A stretch of 64,000 bases of DNA from Streptomyces longisporoflavus. GTDB lineage: Bacteria; Actinomycetota; Actinomycetes; Streptomycetales; Streptomycetaceae. Positions within the stretch are counted from its first letter, which is position 1, and the number at the start of each line of letters is the position of its first letter. Under the pieces are notes generated by a model. The model saw only the letters and a program-made list of their open reading frames with translations, was not told the origin of the DNA and ran no database searches. The stretch is taken from assembly GCF_014649775.1 (NCBI RefSeq), contig NZ_BMTR01000015.1, positions 62,001-126,000 of the forward strand, given 5' to 3'. Below are positions 7,703-14,180 of this stretch, one piece after another. The translations under genes were made by a program, and so were the position numbers.

Positions 7703-8478
7703 GCGCCGGGGTTCTGTGCACCCCGGCCTGCGTCACGCGCTCGGCGTCACGGGTGCCGCCGGCCGAAGTGGTCCGCCGGTACGCGGCGTTGTCGTACGCG
7801 ATAGGCCGGGGCGTGGCGCAGGGCGAGCGGCTCGCCGAGCCCGGCACGCTGCAGGCGCGGGCCAGGGCGATCCTGGACGCGCTGGGCGTGGGCATCGAGG
7901 AGGCGCCCCGGCGGCTGACGGTGCGCGGATCACGCCCGGGCACCCTGATCGTCGCCAACCACATCTCCTGGCTCGATGTCGTCAGCCTGCTCGCCGTGGA
8001 GCCGGTGACCGTCCTGGCCAAGCGGGAGGTGGGCCAGTGGCCGGTCATCGGCGCGCTCGCCCGACGGGCCGGTACCCAGTTCATCGACCGCGACGGGCTG
8101 CGCCAACTGCCCCGCTCCGTGGCCGACCTGACGGCCACACTGCGCGCGGGCCGCTCCGTCCTCGTCTTCCCGCAGGCGACGACCTGGTGCTCCGTGCCCG
8201 GCGGCCGGTTCCGCCGGGCCACCTTCCAGGCGGCGGCCGACGCGGGCGCGCCCGTGCGTCCCGTCACCATCCGCTACTACCAGCACGGCGCCCGCAGCAC
8301 CACGGCCGCCTTCCTCGGCGACGAGACCTTCGGGGCCTCGCTGCACCGCGTCGCCCGCGCCCGCGGACTGACCGTACGGGTCACCGTGCACACCGCGCTG
8401 CACGGCTGCGACCGCCGGCAACTGGCCGCCGAAGCCCAGAGGGCCGTCGCCGCCCACGAGACATCCGCCCACATCTGA
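7699..8478 (+). CDS. PlsC/OlsA-type 1-acylglycerol-phosphate (lyso-ornithine lipid) acyltransferase
   Basis: 259 residues, translationally coupled to the OlsB-like gene. It has the acyltransferase HX4D motif in NHISWLD, followed by LAKREVGQWPVIGALARRAG and FIDRDGLRQ. The third family motif, normally FPEGT, reads FPQATTW here, so the usually conserved Glu and Gly are replaced. The rest (RFRRATFQAAADAGAPVRPVTIRY) is normal. With the upstream gene it would O-acylate lyso-ornithine lipid at the membrane, or make phosphatidic acid. Which of these cannot be settled from sequence. Confidence 0.82.
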   Translation: MSAGVLCTPACVTRSASRVPPAEVVRRYAALSYAIGRGVAQGERLAEPGTLQARARAILDALGVGIEEAPRRLTVRGSRPGTLIVANHISWLDVVSLLAVEPVTVLAKREVGQWPVIGALARRAGTQFIDRDGLRQLPRSVADLTATLRAGRSVLVFPQATTWCSVPGGRFRRATFQAAADAGAPVRPVTIRYYQHGARSTTAAFLGDETFGASLHRVARARGLTVRVTVHTALHGCDRRQLAAEAQRAVAAHETSAHI

Positions 8479-8614
8479 GCCATCCCGCGGCTCCCGGGAA
8501 CTCGGGCGGATCCCGGGAACTCGGGGCCCTGCGTCACCGACTCCTGAACAGGCACGGCCGCGTCGGTTCCGTGCTGTCGCGGTCACAAGTGTCACGAGTG
8601 TCAGGAGAGCGGCG

Positions 8615-8854
8615 ATGAGCGATCGCCCCCGCCTTGCCCCGCTCTGCGGGTTTCTCGCCCTGCTCGCGGTGGTCTTCGCGGTGTCGTACGGGGTGGGGGC
8701 GGCCGTCGGACCGGATGAGCCGGGCGGGCGGCGGCCCGTGACCGAGACCGGGACGGAGACAGAGACGGAGCCCGGGACCGAGAGCGATGGGCACGATATG
8801 GATGGGCACGATATGGGGGGCATGCGCGGTACGCACTCGGGCGGTCACCGATAA
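8615..8854 (+). CDS. small His/Met/Asp-rich membrane-anchored protein
   Basis: 79 residues, unrecognised. A basic start is followed by one hydrophobic segment (about 8-32, LCGFLALLAVVFAVSYGVG), then a Thr/Glu-rich linker and a tail with DGHDMDGHDMGGM and a final HSGGHR. The repeated HDM triplets suggest binding of copper or another soft metal on the outer face of the membrane. GGAGAGCGGCG precedes the ATG. It sits upstream of a second Met/His-rich membrane protein and an ECF sigma factor on the same strand, so the three may form a metal-response group. Confidence 0.7.
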   Translation: MSDRPRLAPLCGFLALLAVVFAVSYGVGAAVGPDEPGGRRPVTETGTETETEPGTESDGHDMDGHDMGGMRGTHSGGHR

Positions 8855-8938
8855 ATCCTGAAGCTGTCTGAGCGGACCGGGGTCATTTCACGTACCCACC
8901 CGGGAAAGAAGTGGCGCGAATGCAAGGATGGCCCCGCC

Positions 8939-9730
8939 ATGACTGCTGGGTGGTGTTCTCGCGCGGTACGGGCTGCGGTGTTCGCGGCCGCCTGCGTGCT
9001 GCTCGCTGCCCTGGGACACGTCCTGATGTCGGGGTCCCCGGTGCCCGGCTGGACGCTGGCCGCCGGAGCGGTCGGAGTCGGCGGTACGGCGTGGGCGCTC
9101 GCCGGGCGCGAGCGGGGGCTGCCGCTGGTCGTTGCCGTGACGGTGGCCGCGCAGGCCGCGTTGCACTCGGCGTTCTCCCTGGCGCAGGCCGTCGCGCAGC
9201 CAGCGGGCGGGGCCCCGCTCGTACGGCGGTGGGTGCAGAACATGCTCTGCGCGGCGCCGATGGGCGCCGACGCGACCGGCAGGGGGCAGGGCTCGGCGAT
9301 GTCCGCGCCGATGCCTGCCTCGGGGGCGGCCCCCGGGGCGGTGTCCGGGGCAATGCCCATGCCTGCTGTGCCCGCCATGCCTGACATGAGCTCGATGTCC
9401 TCCATGTCCTCCATGGAGCACATGGACCACATGGGCGGCGGCCACGACATGAGCGGCATGTCGCCGACCGGCATGCTCGCCGCTCACCTTCTCGCCGCCC
9501 TCCTCTGCGGTCTCTGGCTCGCGCACGGCGAACGCGCGGCCTTCCGTGTCGCGCGGGCCTTCGCCGGGTGGCTCGTCGCCCCGTTGCGGGTTCCTCTCGC
9601 GCTGCCCGCGCCCGCCCACCGTCCCCGCGTCCGGCCCCGTCTCCACCGTTCGGCGGGCCGGCCGCGGCAGTTGCTTCTCGTGCACGTCATCACTTCCCGG
9701 GGTCCGCCCGCGGGGACCGCTGTCGCCTGA
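8939..9730 (+). CDS. polytopic membrane protein with Met/His-rich loop
   Basis: 263 residues, no family recognised with confidence. About four hydrophobic segments are visible: roughly 10-30, 40-55, 60-80, and one after the loop around 180-195. Between the third and fourth lies a long Ala/Pro/Met-rich stretch with SSMSSMSSMEHMDHMGGGHDMSGM, a pattern seen in copper-handling proteins. The C-terminal 60 residues are Pro/Arg-rich. A function in periplasmic metal binding or sensing is an inference from composition and from its position next to the HDM-rich small protein and the downstream ECF sigma factor. Confidence 0.7.
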   Translation: MTAGWCSRAVRAAVFAAACVLLAALGHVLMSGSPVPGWTLAAGAVGVGGTAWALAGRERGLPLVVAVTVAAQAALHSAFSLAQAVAQPAGGAPLVRRWVQNMLCAAPMGADATGRGQGSAMSAPMPASGAAPGAVSGAMPMPAVPAMPDMSSMSSMSSMEHMDHMGGGHDMSGMSPTGMLAAHLLAALLCGLWLAHGERAAFRVARAFAGWLVAPLRVPLALPAPAHRPRVRPRLHRSAGRPRQLLLVHVITSRGPPAGTAVA

Positions 9731-9958
9731 CAGCTGGTTCCCCGATGCCGTAGCCGCGCGCCATGCCGCTCGTCCCCACGGCTCGGGCATCGGCCGCGCG
9801 CACTCCTGCGCGGCCGTACCCCCATCACCCGGATCCGCCGGACGCAGCACAAGGTGCGCCGTCGATGAGACAGGCACGCAAGCGCACCGACACACCGACA
9901 CACAGGCGCACTATGCGTACGGCGTGTCCGGATCCCGGATTCCCGAGAAGGACACCAG

Positions 9959-10552
9959 GTGATCATTCCTGCCCTGCCCAGCTCACCCGACGAGTCGATA
10001 ACGGCCTGGGCGCTCGCCGCCCGCGCCGGTGACCCCGAGGCCGTCGAGCACTTCGTACGTGCCCTGCACCGCGACGTCCGCAGGTACGTGACGTACCTCG
10101 GCGGCGACCCGCAGGCCGCCGACGACCTGACGCAGGACACGTTCCTGCGGGCCCTCGGCAGCCTGCACCGTTTCGAGGGGCGCTCCTCCGCGCGCACGTG
10201 GCTGCTCTCGATCGCCCGGCGCGCGGTGATCGACAGCCTGCGGCACGCCGCCGCCCGGCCCCGCCTCTGCGACACGGACGACTGGCAGTCCGCCGCCGAG
10301 AGGGCCCAGCCGAGAGGCCTGCCGGGCTTCGACGACGGCGTGGTTCTGGCCGACCTGCTCGCGACGCTGCCCGACGAGCGGCGTGAGGCCTTCGTCCTCA
10401 CCCAGCTCCTCGGCCTGCCCTACGCGGAGGCCGCGCTGCTCACCGGCTGCCCGGTGGGCACGGTCCGCTCGCGCGTGGCGCGGGCCCGCATCTCGCTGAT
10501 GGAGCGACTGCGGGACGCCGAGTGCCCCGCACTTGTGGGGTCCGCGGCCTGA
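9959..10552 (+). CDS. ECF-family RNA polymerase sigma factor
   Basis: 197 residues. Sigma region 2 spans about 28-92 (DVRRYVTYLGGDPQAADDLTQ, then RTWLLSIARRAVIDSLRH). Region 4 spans about 128-180 (LPDERREAFVLTQLLGLPYAE, GCPVGTVRSRVARAR). The GTG at 9959 is preceded by GAGAAGGA. No anti-sigma factor is adjacent; the two Met/His-rich membrane proteins upstream are the obvious candidates for linked function. A strong hairpin at 10568 probably ends the transcript. Confidence 0.92.
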   Translation: MIIPALPSSPDESITAWALAARAGDPEAVEHFVRALHRDVRRYVTYLGGDPQAADDLTQDTFLRALGSLHRFEGRSSARTWLLSIARRAVIDSLRHAAARPRLCDTDDWQSAAERAQPRGLPGFDDGVVLADLLATLPDERREAFVLTQLLGLPYAEAALLTGCPVGTVRSRVARARISLMERLRDAECPALVGSAA

Positions 10553-10567
10553 CGCCCGCCCCCTGAA

Positions 10568-10597
10568 CGGCCGCCCGGCCCCCGAGCCGGGCGGCCG
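10568..10597 (+). terminator. strong hairpin after ECF sigma gene
   Basis: A perfect 12-bp stem (CGGCCGCCCGGC / GCCGGGCGGCCG) with a 6-base loop starts 15 bases after the sigma stop codon. There is no T-run, as is common for Streptomyces terminators. Confidence 0.7.
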
Positions 10598-10738
10598 CTC
10601 CGGCTCCCAGCCCAGTGCGGAGGCCAAGCGCCGCTCCGTACAGGACAGGCCCGCCTGCCGCAGCGCGGCCAGCCGGGCTCCGGCGTGGCGGAGCGCCGGG
10701 AGAGGGCGTTGCGGCGGGTGGGGTGAGGCGCGTCCCGC

Positions 10739-10789
10739 GCCCCCGAAGGGGCGCGGGGAACTGCGCGCTCAGCCCCCACCGGGCCCGCG
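10739..10789. repeat. single copy of the dispersed GC hairpin element
   Basis: CCCCGAAGGGGCGCGGGGAA followed by CTGCGCG is the reverse complement of the 24-bp unit at 337-498. Its flank is again CAG/CCC-rich and ends in CCCGC. It lies in the 265-bp gap between the sigma factor and the convergent CoA-binding gene. The rest of that gap shows only the terminator at 10568. Confidence 0.8.
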
Positions 10790-10817
10790 GCCTGTCGCCG
10801 CGCCGCCCAGCGGAGCG

Positions 10818-11225
10818 TCACCGCAACATGGGCAGTTCGATCGCCGGGCAGCGGTCCATCACCATGTCGAGGCCCGCCGCCCGCGTCCGCTCGTACGCCG
10901 CCTCGTCGATGACGCCCAGTTGGAACCACACCGCCTGCGCGCCGATCGCGACGGCTTCCTCGGCGGCCTGGCCCGCGAGGGAGCTGTTGAGGAAGACGTC
11001 GACGACGTCGATCTTGAAGGGCACGGCGGAGAGGGACGGATAGCCCTTCTCGCCGTGCACCGTCTCGGCCTTCGGATGGATCGGGACGACGCGCTTTCCG
11101 TAGCGTTGCAGGACGCTCGCGACCCCGTACGCCGCTCGTTCCTCGTTCGTGGACAGGCCCACGACCGCCCAGGTGTCCCCGAGTTCCGTCAGGATCTTGC
11201 GCACTGTTGCCGGATCGCCGTACAC
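10818..11225 (-). CDS. YccU-type CoA-binding protein
   Basis: 135 residues, the full length for small stand-alone CoA_binding Rossmann proteins. TWAVVGLSTNEERAAYGVA is the nucleotide loop. It is followed by VVPIHPKAETVHGEKGYPSL and VWFQLGVIDEAAY, which match succinyl-CoA synthetase-like CoA-binding folds. The biochemical role is not established for the family. The GTG at 11225 has GGGAGCGGGA upstream. It lies downstream of terD on the same strand. Confidence 0.85.
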   Translation of the reverse strand: MYGDPATVRKILTELGDTWAVVGLSTNEERAAYGVASVLQRYGKRVVPIHPKAETVHGEKGYPSLSAVPFKIDVVDVFLNSSLAGQAAEEAVAIGAQAVWFQLGVIDEAAYERTRAAGLDMVMDRCPAIELPMLR

Positions 11226-11286
11226 GTCCCGCTCCCTCCGCCGCCGGTGGTTCAGCCGATGGTCGGCCGATGGTCAGGTGACCGCG

Positions 11287-11862
11287 TCAGACGTTCACGC
11301 CGAAGTCCGAGGCGATGCCGCGCAGTCCACTGGCATAACCCTGGCCGACCGCACGGAATTTCCACTCGGCGCCGTGCCGGTAGAGCTCGCCGAAGACCAT
11401 GGCGGTCTCGGTCGAGGCGTCCTCGGAGAGGTCGTAGCGCGCGATCTCCACGTTGTCGGCCTGGTTCACCACGCGGATGAAGGCGTTGCGGACCTGGCCG
11501 AAGCTCTGGCCGCGGTTCTCGGCGTCGTGGATGGAGACCGGGAAGACGATCTTCGTGATCGTGGCGGGCACCGCGGCGAGGTTCACCTTCACGGCCTCGT
11601 CGTCGCCCTCGCCCTCACCGGTGAGGTTGTCGCCGGTGTGCTCGACGGAGCCGTCGGGGCTCTTGAGCTGGTTGTAGAAGATGAAGTGCTGGTCGTCGAC
11701 GACCTTCCCCGAGTCGTCGCAGAGCAGCGCGCTGGCGTCCAGGTCGTAGTCCGTGCCGGTGGTCGTACGGACGTCCCAGCCCAGGCCGACCAGGACGGCG
11801 GTGAGGCCGGGGGCCTCCTTGCTGAGCGAGACGTTGCCGCCCTTGGCCAGGGAAACTCCCAC
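11287..11862 (-). CDS. terD: TerD-family tellurium/stress-resistance protein
   Basis: 191 residues, exactly the usual TerD length. The family opening GVSLAKGGNVSLSKEAPGL is present, and calcium-binding acidic loops are visible (DYDLDASALLCDDSGK and DNLTGEGEGDDEAV). TerD proteins are cytoplasmic calcium-binding beta-sandwich proteins linked to tellurite, phage and envelope stress and, in Streptomyces, to development. The start is GTG at 11862 with AGGAGGACATC before it. A palindrome shared with terB lies 65 bases upstream. Confidence 0.92.
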   Translation of the reverse strand: MGVSLAKGGNVSLSKEAPGLTAVLVGLGWDVRTTTGTDYDLDASALLCDDSGKVVDDQHFIFYNQLKSPDGSVEHTGDNLTGEGEGDDEAVKVNLAAVPATITKIVFPVSIHDAENRGQSFGQVRNAFIRVVNQADNVEIARYDLSEDASTETAMVFGELYRHGAEWKFRAVGQGYASGLRGIASDFGVNV

Positions 11863-11926
11863 GATGTCCTCCTGAGGTCCTGAGGTGATGTGCGTACCGG
11901 CCGTGGTCAGGGCCGGATCTGAAAAA

Positions 11927-11940
11927 CTACAACACTGTAG
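11927..11940. promoter_or_regulatory. ter-type palindrome upstream of terD
   Basis: CTACA-ACAC-TGTAG, 65 bases upstream of the terD start. The same 14-base string occurs upstream of terB at 12606-12619. This is a shared operator or activator site candidate. Confidence 0.6.
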
Positions 11941-12080
11941 AAGTTGCCGGTGTGCCGCGTGTGTGCCGGGTGCCGCCACCGTTTCCTGCTACTGCGTCCC
12001 GATACGATGTGGCGCTCTCCGAGCGGCCGTCAAGAGCCACCGCGCCGTAGACACAGGCCGGTGCGGCGCGGTGGAGCCGG

Positions 12081-12536
12081 TCAGAGGTCGAACTCGTGCG
12101 GCGGCAGGTCGAGCGCGAAGCACGCCTCCCGTACGACGGCACGCTCCGTCTGGTCGAAGTCGCCGTCCGCGCCGCCGATGACGATGCCGATCTGGATCAC
12201 GGCTCGCGCCTCGGCGGGCTTCTTCTTCGCCTTGGCGACTTCCTGCAACACGCTGACCTTGCCGAACGCGAAGTCGGCGGTCAGCTTGTCGACGTACGTG
12301 TCGAAGCGGCGGCGCAACTCGTCGGCGGGGAAGTTCTGCAGCACCTCGTTGGTGGCGATGAGCTGTGCCACGCGCTGGCGTTCGGACGGATCGATGGTGC
12401 CGTCCGCGGCCGCCACGAGGGCGCACATCGCCATACTGGAGTCGCGGAAGGCGCCGCTCTTGAGGTCGTTCTTCTTTGCCATGAGCTGGGTCTGCATCGT
12501 CGATGCGGATTCCTTGACGCGGTCCCACAGGGCCAT
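12081..12536 (-). CDS. terB: TerB-family tellurite-resistance protein
   Basis: 151 residues of the all-alpha TerB fold. Two related acidic loops, AADGTIDPSERQR and GGADGDFDQTERA, repeat the metal-binding motif seen in TerB. The opening ALWDRVKESASTMQTQLMAKK is typical of actinobacterial TerB. It lies upstream of terD on the same strand (218-bp gap) and is divergent from a TenA-like gene. GGAGCACTC precedes the ATG. Its leader holds five 8-base tandem repeats and, further up, the long version of the terD palindrome, so co-regulation with terD is likely. Confidence 0.9.
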   Translation of the reverse strand: MALWDRVKESASTMQTQLMAKKNDLKSGAFRDSSMAMCALVAAADGTIDPSERQRVAQLIATNEVLQNFPADELRRRFDTYVDKLTADFAFGKVSVLQEVAKAKKKPAEARAVIQIGIVIGGADGDFDQTERAVVREACFALDLPPHEFDL

Positions 12537-12549
12537 GAGTGCTCCGTAT

Positions 12550-12589
12550 GTCGGTGAGTCGGTGAGTCGGTAAGTCGTTGGGTCGGTAG
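12550..12589. repeat. five 8-bp tandem repeats in the terB leader
   Basis: On the + strand GTCGGTGA, GTCGGTGA, GTCGGTAA, GTCGTTGG and GTCGGTAG follow one another without gaps, 14 to 53 bases upstream of the terB start codon. They would fall in the 5' untranslated RNA or core promoter of terB. Confidence 0.85.
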
Positions 12590-12601
12590 GGCGAGGTTTT
12601 T

Positions 12602-12623
12602 GTTTCTACAACACTGTAGAAAC
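12602..12623. promoter_or_regulatory. long palindrome between terB and TenA-like gene
   Basis: Perfect 9-base arms GTTTCTACA (12602-12610) and TGTAGAAAC (12615-12623) around ACAC. The central 14 bases equal the site upstream of terD. It lies 66 bases upstream of terB and 46 bases upstream of the divergent gene, so it could serve both. Confidence 0.65.
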
Positions 12624-12668
12624 TAGCAGGCGGGCCGAGTGGTCCGCCCGTCGCAGGGAGGACGGACG

Positions 12669-13346
12669 ATGACCGCAGCCGCACAGGAACTGCTCGACGC
12701 CGTGACGGCGGAGCTCGCGCCGGACGCGGCGGCCAACCCACTCGTACCGCGGCTCGCGGACGGCACGGCGAACCGTTCCGCGATCACCGCTCTCGCCCTG
12801 GAGCAGCGCTCCGTCATCCCCGCCGACCGCCGCTCCTTCCTGCACCTGGCCGCACGCTCCGCCGACGCCGGCGAAACCGAGTGCGAGACCTTCTTCCGCA
12901 CCCTCGCCAAAGGGGAGACGCTCGCCTTCGACCGGCTCGGAGCCCTCGTCGCGGCATGCGGAGTGGACAAGGCCGGCGCCGACGCGTACGAACCCCGGGC
13001 GGGCTGCCAGGCCTATCCCGCGTACGTGGCCTGGCTCGCCCTGAACGGCGCCCCCGCCGACGCGGTCCTCGCCCTGACCGCCAACTTCGCCGCCTGGGGC
13101 GCCTACTGCGCGACCCTCGCCGACGCGCTCCCCGCGCACTACGGCTTCAGCCAAGAGGCCTGCGGCTTCTTCGCGTTCTTCGCCGAGCCCGCGCCCGACC
13201 TGGAGAGGCAGGCGCTCGCCGCGGTGGGCGCGGGCTTGGGCCGCGGCCTCGACGCGACCGGTTCCGCTCTGCGGTACGGGAAACTGTTGCAGCGCTACGA
13301 GGCGATGTTCTGGGAGACGCTCGCCGACCCGGCGCGCGGCCTCTGA
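12669..13346 (+). CDS. TenA-like (haem-oxygenase fold) protein
   Basis: 225 residues, predicted all-alpha. The sequence (AQELLDAVTAELAPDAAANP, RSFLHLAARSADAGET, FFRTLAKGETLAFDRL, FAAWGAYCATLADALPAHYG) resembles the TenA/PqqC/thiaminase-II superfamily, and C-terminal YEAMFWETL fits. TenA proteins salvage thiamine pyrimidines, but no thiamine genes are near and the catalytic Cys cannot be placed with certainty, so the reaction is unknown. GGGAGG precedes the ATG at 12669; an upstream in-frame start at 12639 lacks a ribosome site. It is divergent from terB and shares its palindrome. Confidence 0.7.
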   Translation: MTAAAQELLDAVTAELAPDAAANPLVPRLADGTANRSAITALALEQRSVIPADRRSFLHLAARSADAGETECETFFRTLAKGETLAFDRLGALVAACGVDKAGADAYEPRAGCQAYPAYVAWLALNGAPADAVLALTANFAAWGAYCATLADALPAHYGFSQEACGFFAFFAEPAPDLERQALAAVGAGLGRGLDATGSALRYGKLLQRYEAMFWETLADPARGL

Positions 13347-13398
13347 CCGCCTTCGCCCCCGACCGCCGCGCCGCTACTCCCCGCGCTTACCCCCGCGC

Positions 13399-14043
13399 CT
13401 ACCCCTCGCGCAGCTCCGCCAGTTGCACCACGAGCCCGCGGATCAGCGCGTCGAGCCCCGCGGCGAACGCCTCCTCGGCCCGCCCCGCCTTGCTGCCGCC
13501 GGCGGTGCTCTCCAGCGCGGCCGCCAGGACCGGGACCCGGGGCGCGTGCCCGGCCGGGTCGATCATCAGCGGCGGCGCCACGAGGTCGAGCGCCGAGCCG
13601 AGGAGGAAGGACTCGACGCTGGTCAACGCCCCGATCAGCCGCTCCTGCGGCCATCCGCCGCGGGCAAGCGCGGCCACGACCGCCTCGTACATGCCGAGTG
13701 TGGCCGGTGAGCTGATGGTGGTGGTGGCGAGCAGGTCGATGGAGTGCGGGTGCCGTGCGAAGGCGTCGCGGTACGAACGGGCCCATGCGGCAAGGGCGTC
13801 GGGCCACGGCAGCGTGTCGAACGCGGAGACGTCCATCTCCTCGACGATCAGGCGCCGTACGCCCTCGATGACCTCGGCGCGGCCGTCCAGATGGTTGTAG
13901 AGCGAGGCGGTCCTGACCCCGAGCCGCGAGGCGAGGCGGGGCAGGCTGAAGGCGCCGGCCCCCTCGGCGTCGATCAGCGCGAGGGCCTCCCGCACTATCA
14001 GGTCCGCGCCGAGCAGCGGTACGCGCGGTCTCCCTCTGCCCAT
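13399..14043 (-). CDS. TetR-family regulator with TetR_C-like ligand domain
   Basis: 214 residues. The N-terminal helix-turn-helix (LIVREALALIDAEGAGAFSL, RLGVRTASLYNHL) is followed by a larger helical domain (WARSYRDAFARHP, ALTSVESFLLGSALDL), as in TetR proteins of the TetR_C subgroup. The ATG at 14043 gives the usual GRGRPRVPL beginning. It is divergent from the APC permease/amidohydrolase operon, with a near-perfect palindrome at 14118-14132, so it probably represses that operon. The inducer is unknown. Confidence 0.9.
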   Translation of the reverse strand: MGRGRPRVPLLGADLIVREALALIDAEGAGAFSLPRLASRLGVRTASLYNHLDGRAEVIEGVRRLIVEEMDVSAFDTLPWPDALAAWARSYRDAFARHPHSIDLLATTTISSPATLGMYEAVVAALARGGWPQERLIGALTSVESFLLGSALDLVAPPLMIDPAGHAPRVPVLAAALESTAGGSKAGRAEEAFAAGLDALIRGLVVQLAELREG

Positions 14044-14117
14044 GGTCCCGTAACTCCCTTCCGCGGATGCGCTCTTCACAGCCGCCCGCGTGCAGAGTAC
14101 GGTCCTGCTCAGCCCGG

Positions 14118-14132
14118 ACTAAAGGCTTTAGT
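14118..14132. promoter_or_regulatory. TetR operator candidate
   Basis: ACTAAAG-G-CTTTAGT: perfect 7-base arms around one base, AT-rich in a GC-rich setting, midway between the TetR start (14043) and the permease start (14181). Confidence 0.7.
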
Positions 14133-14180
14133 TTTCGGGCCGCCCCCGCCCGAGCCCCCACAGCAGGCCGGAGTAGCCGC

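Noticed and set aside
8492..8525. Direct repeat TCCCGGGAACTCGGG twice (19-base period)
   Set aside because: Real but short, in a gap after the OlsA-type gene; no symmetry or position suggests a function beyond chance duplication.
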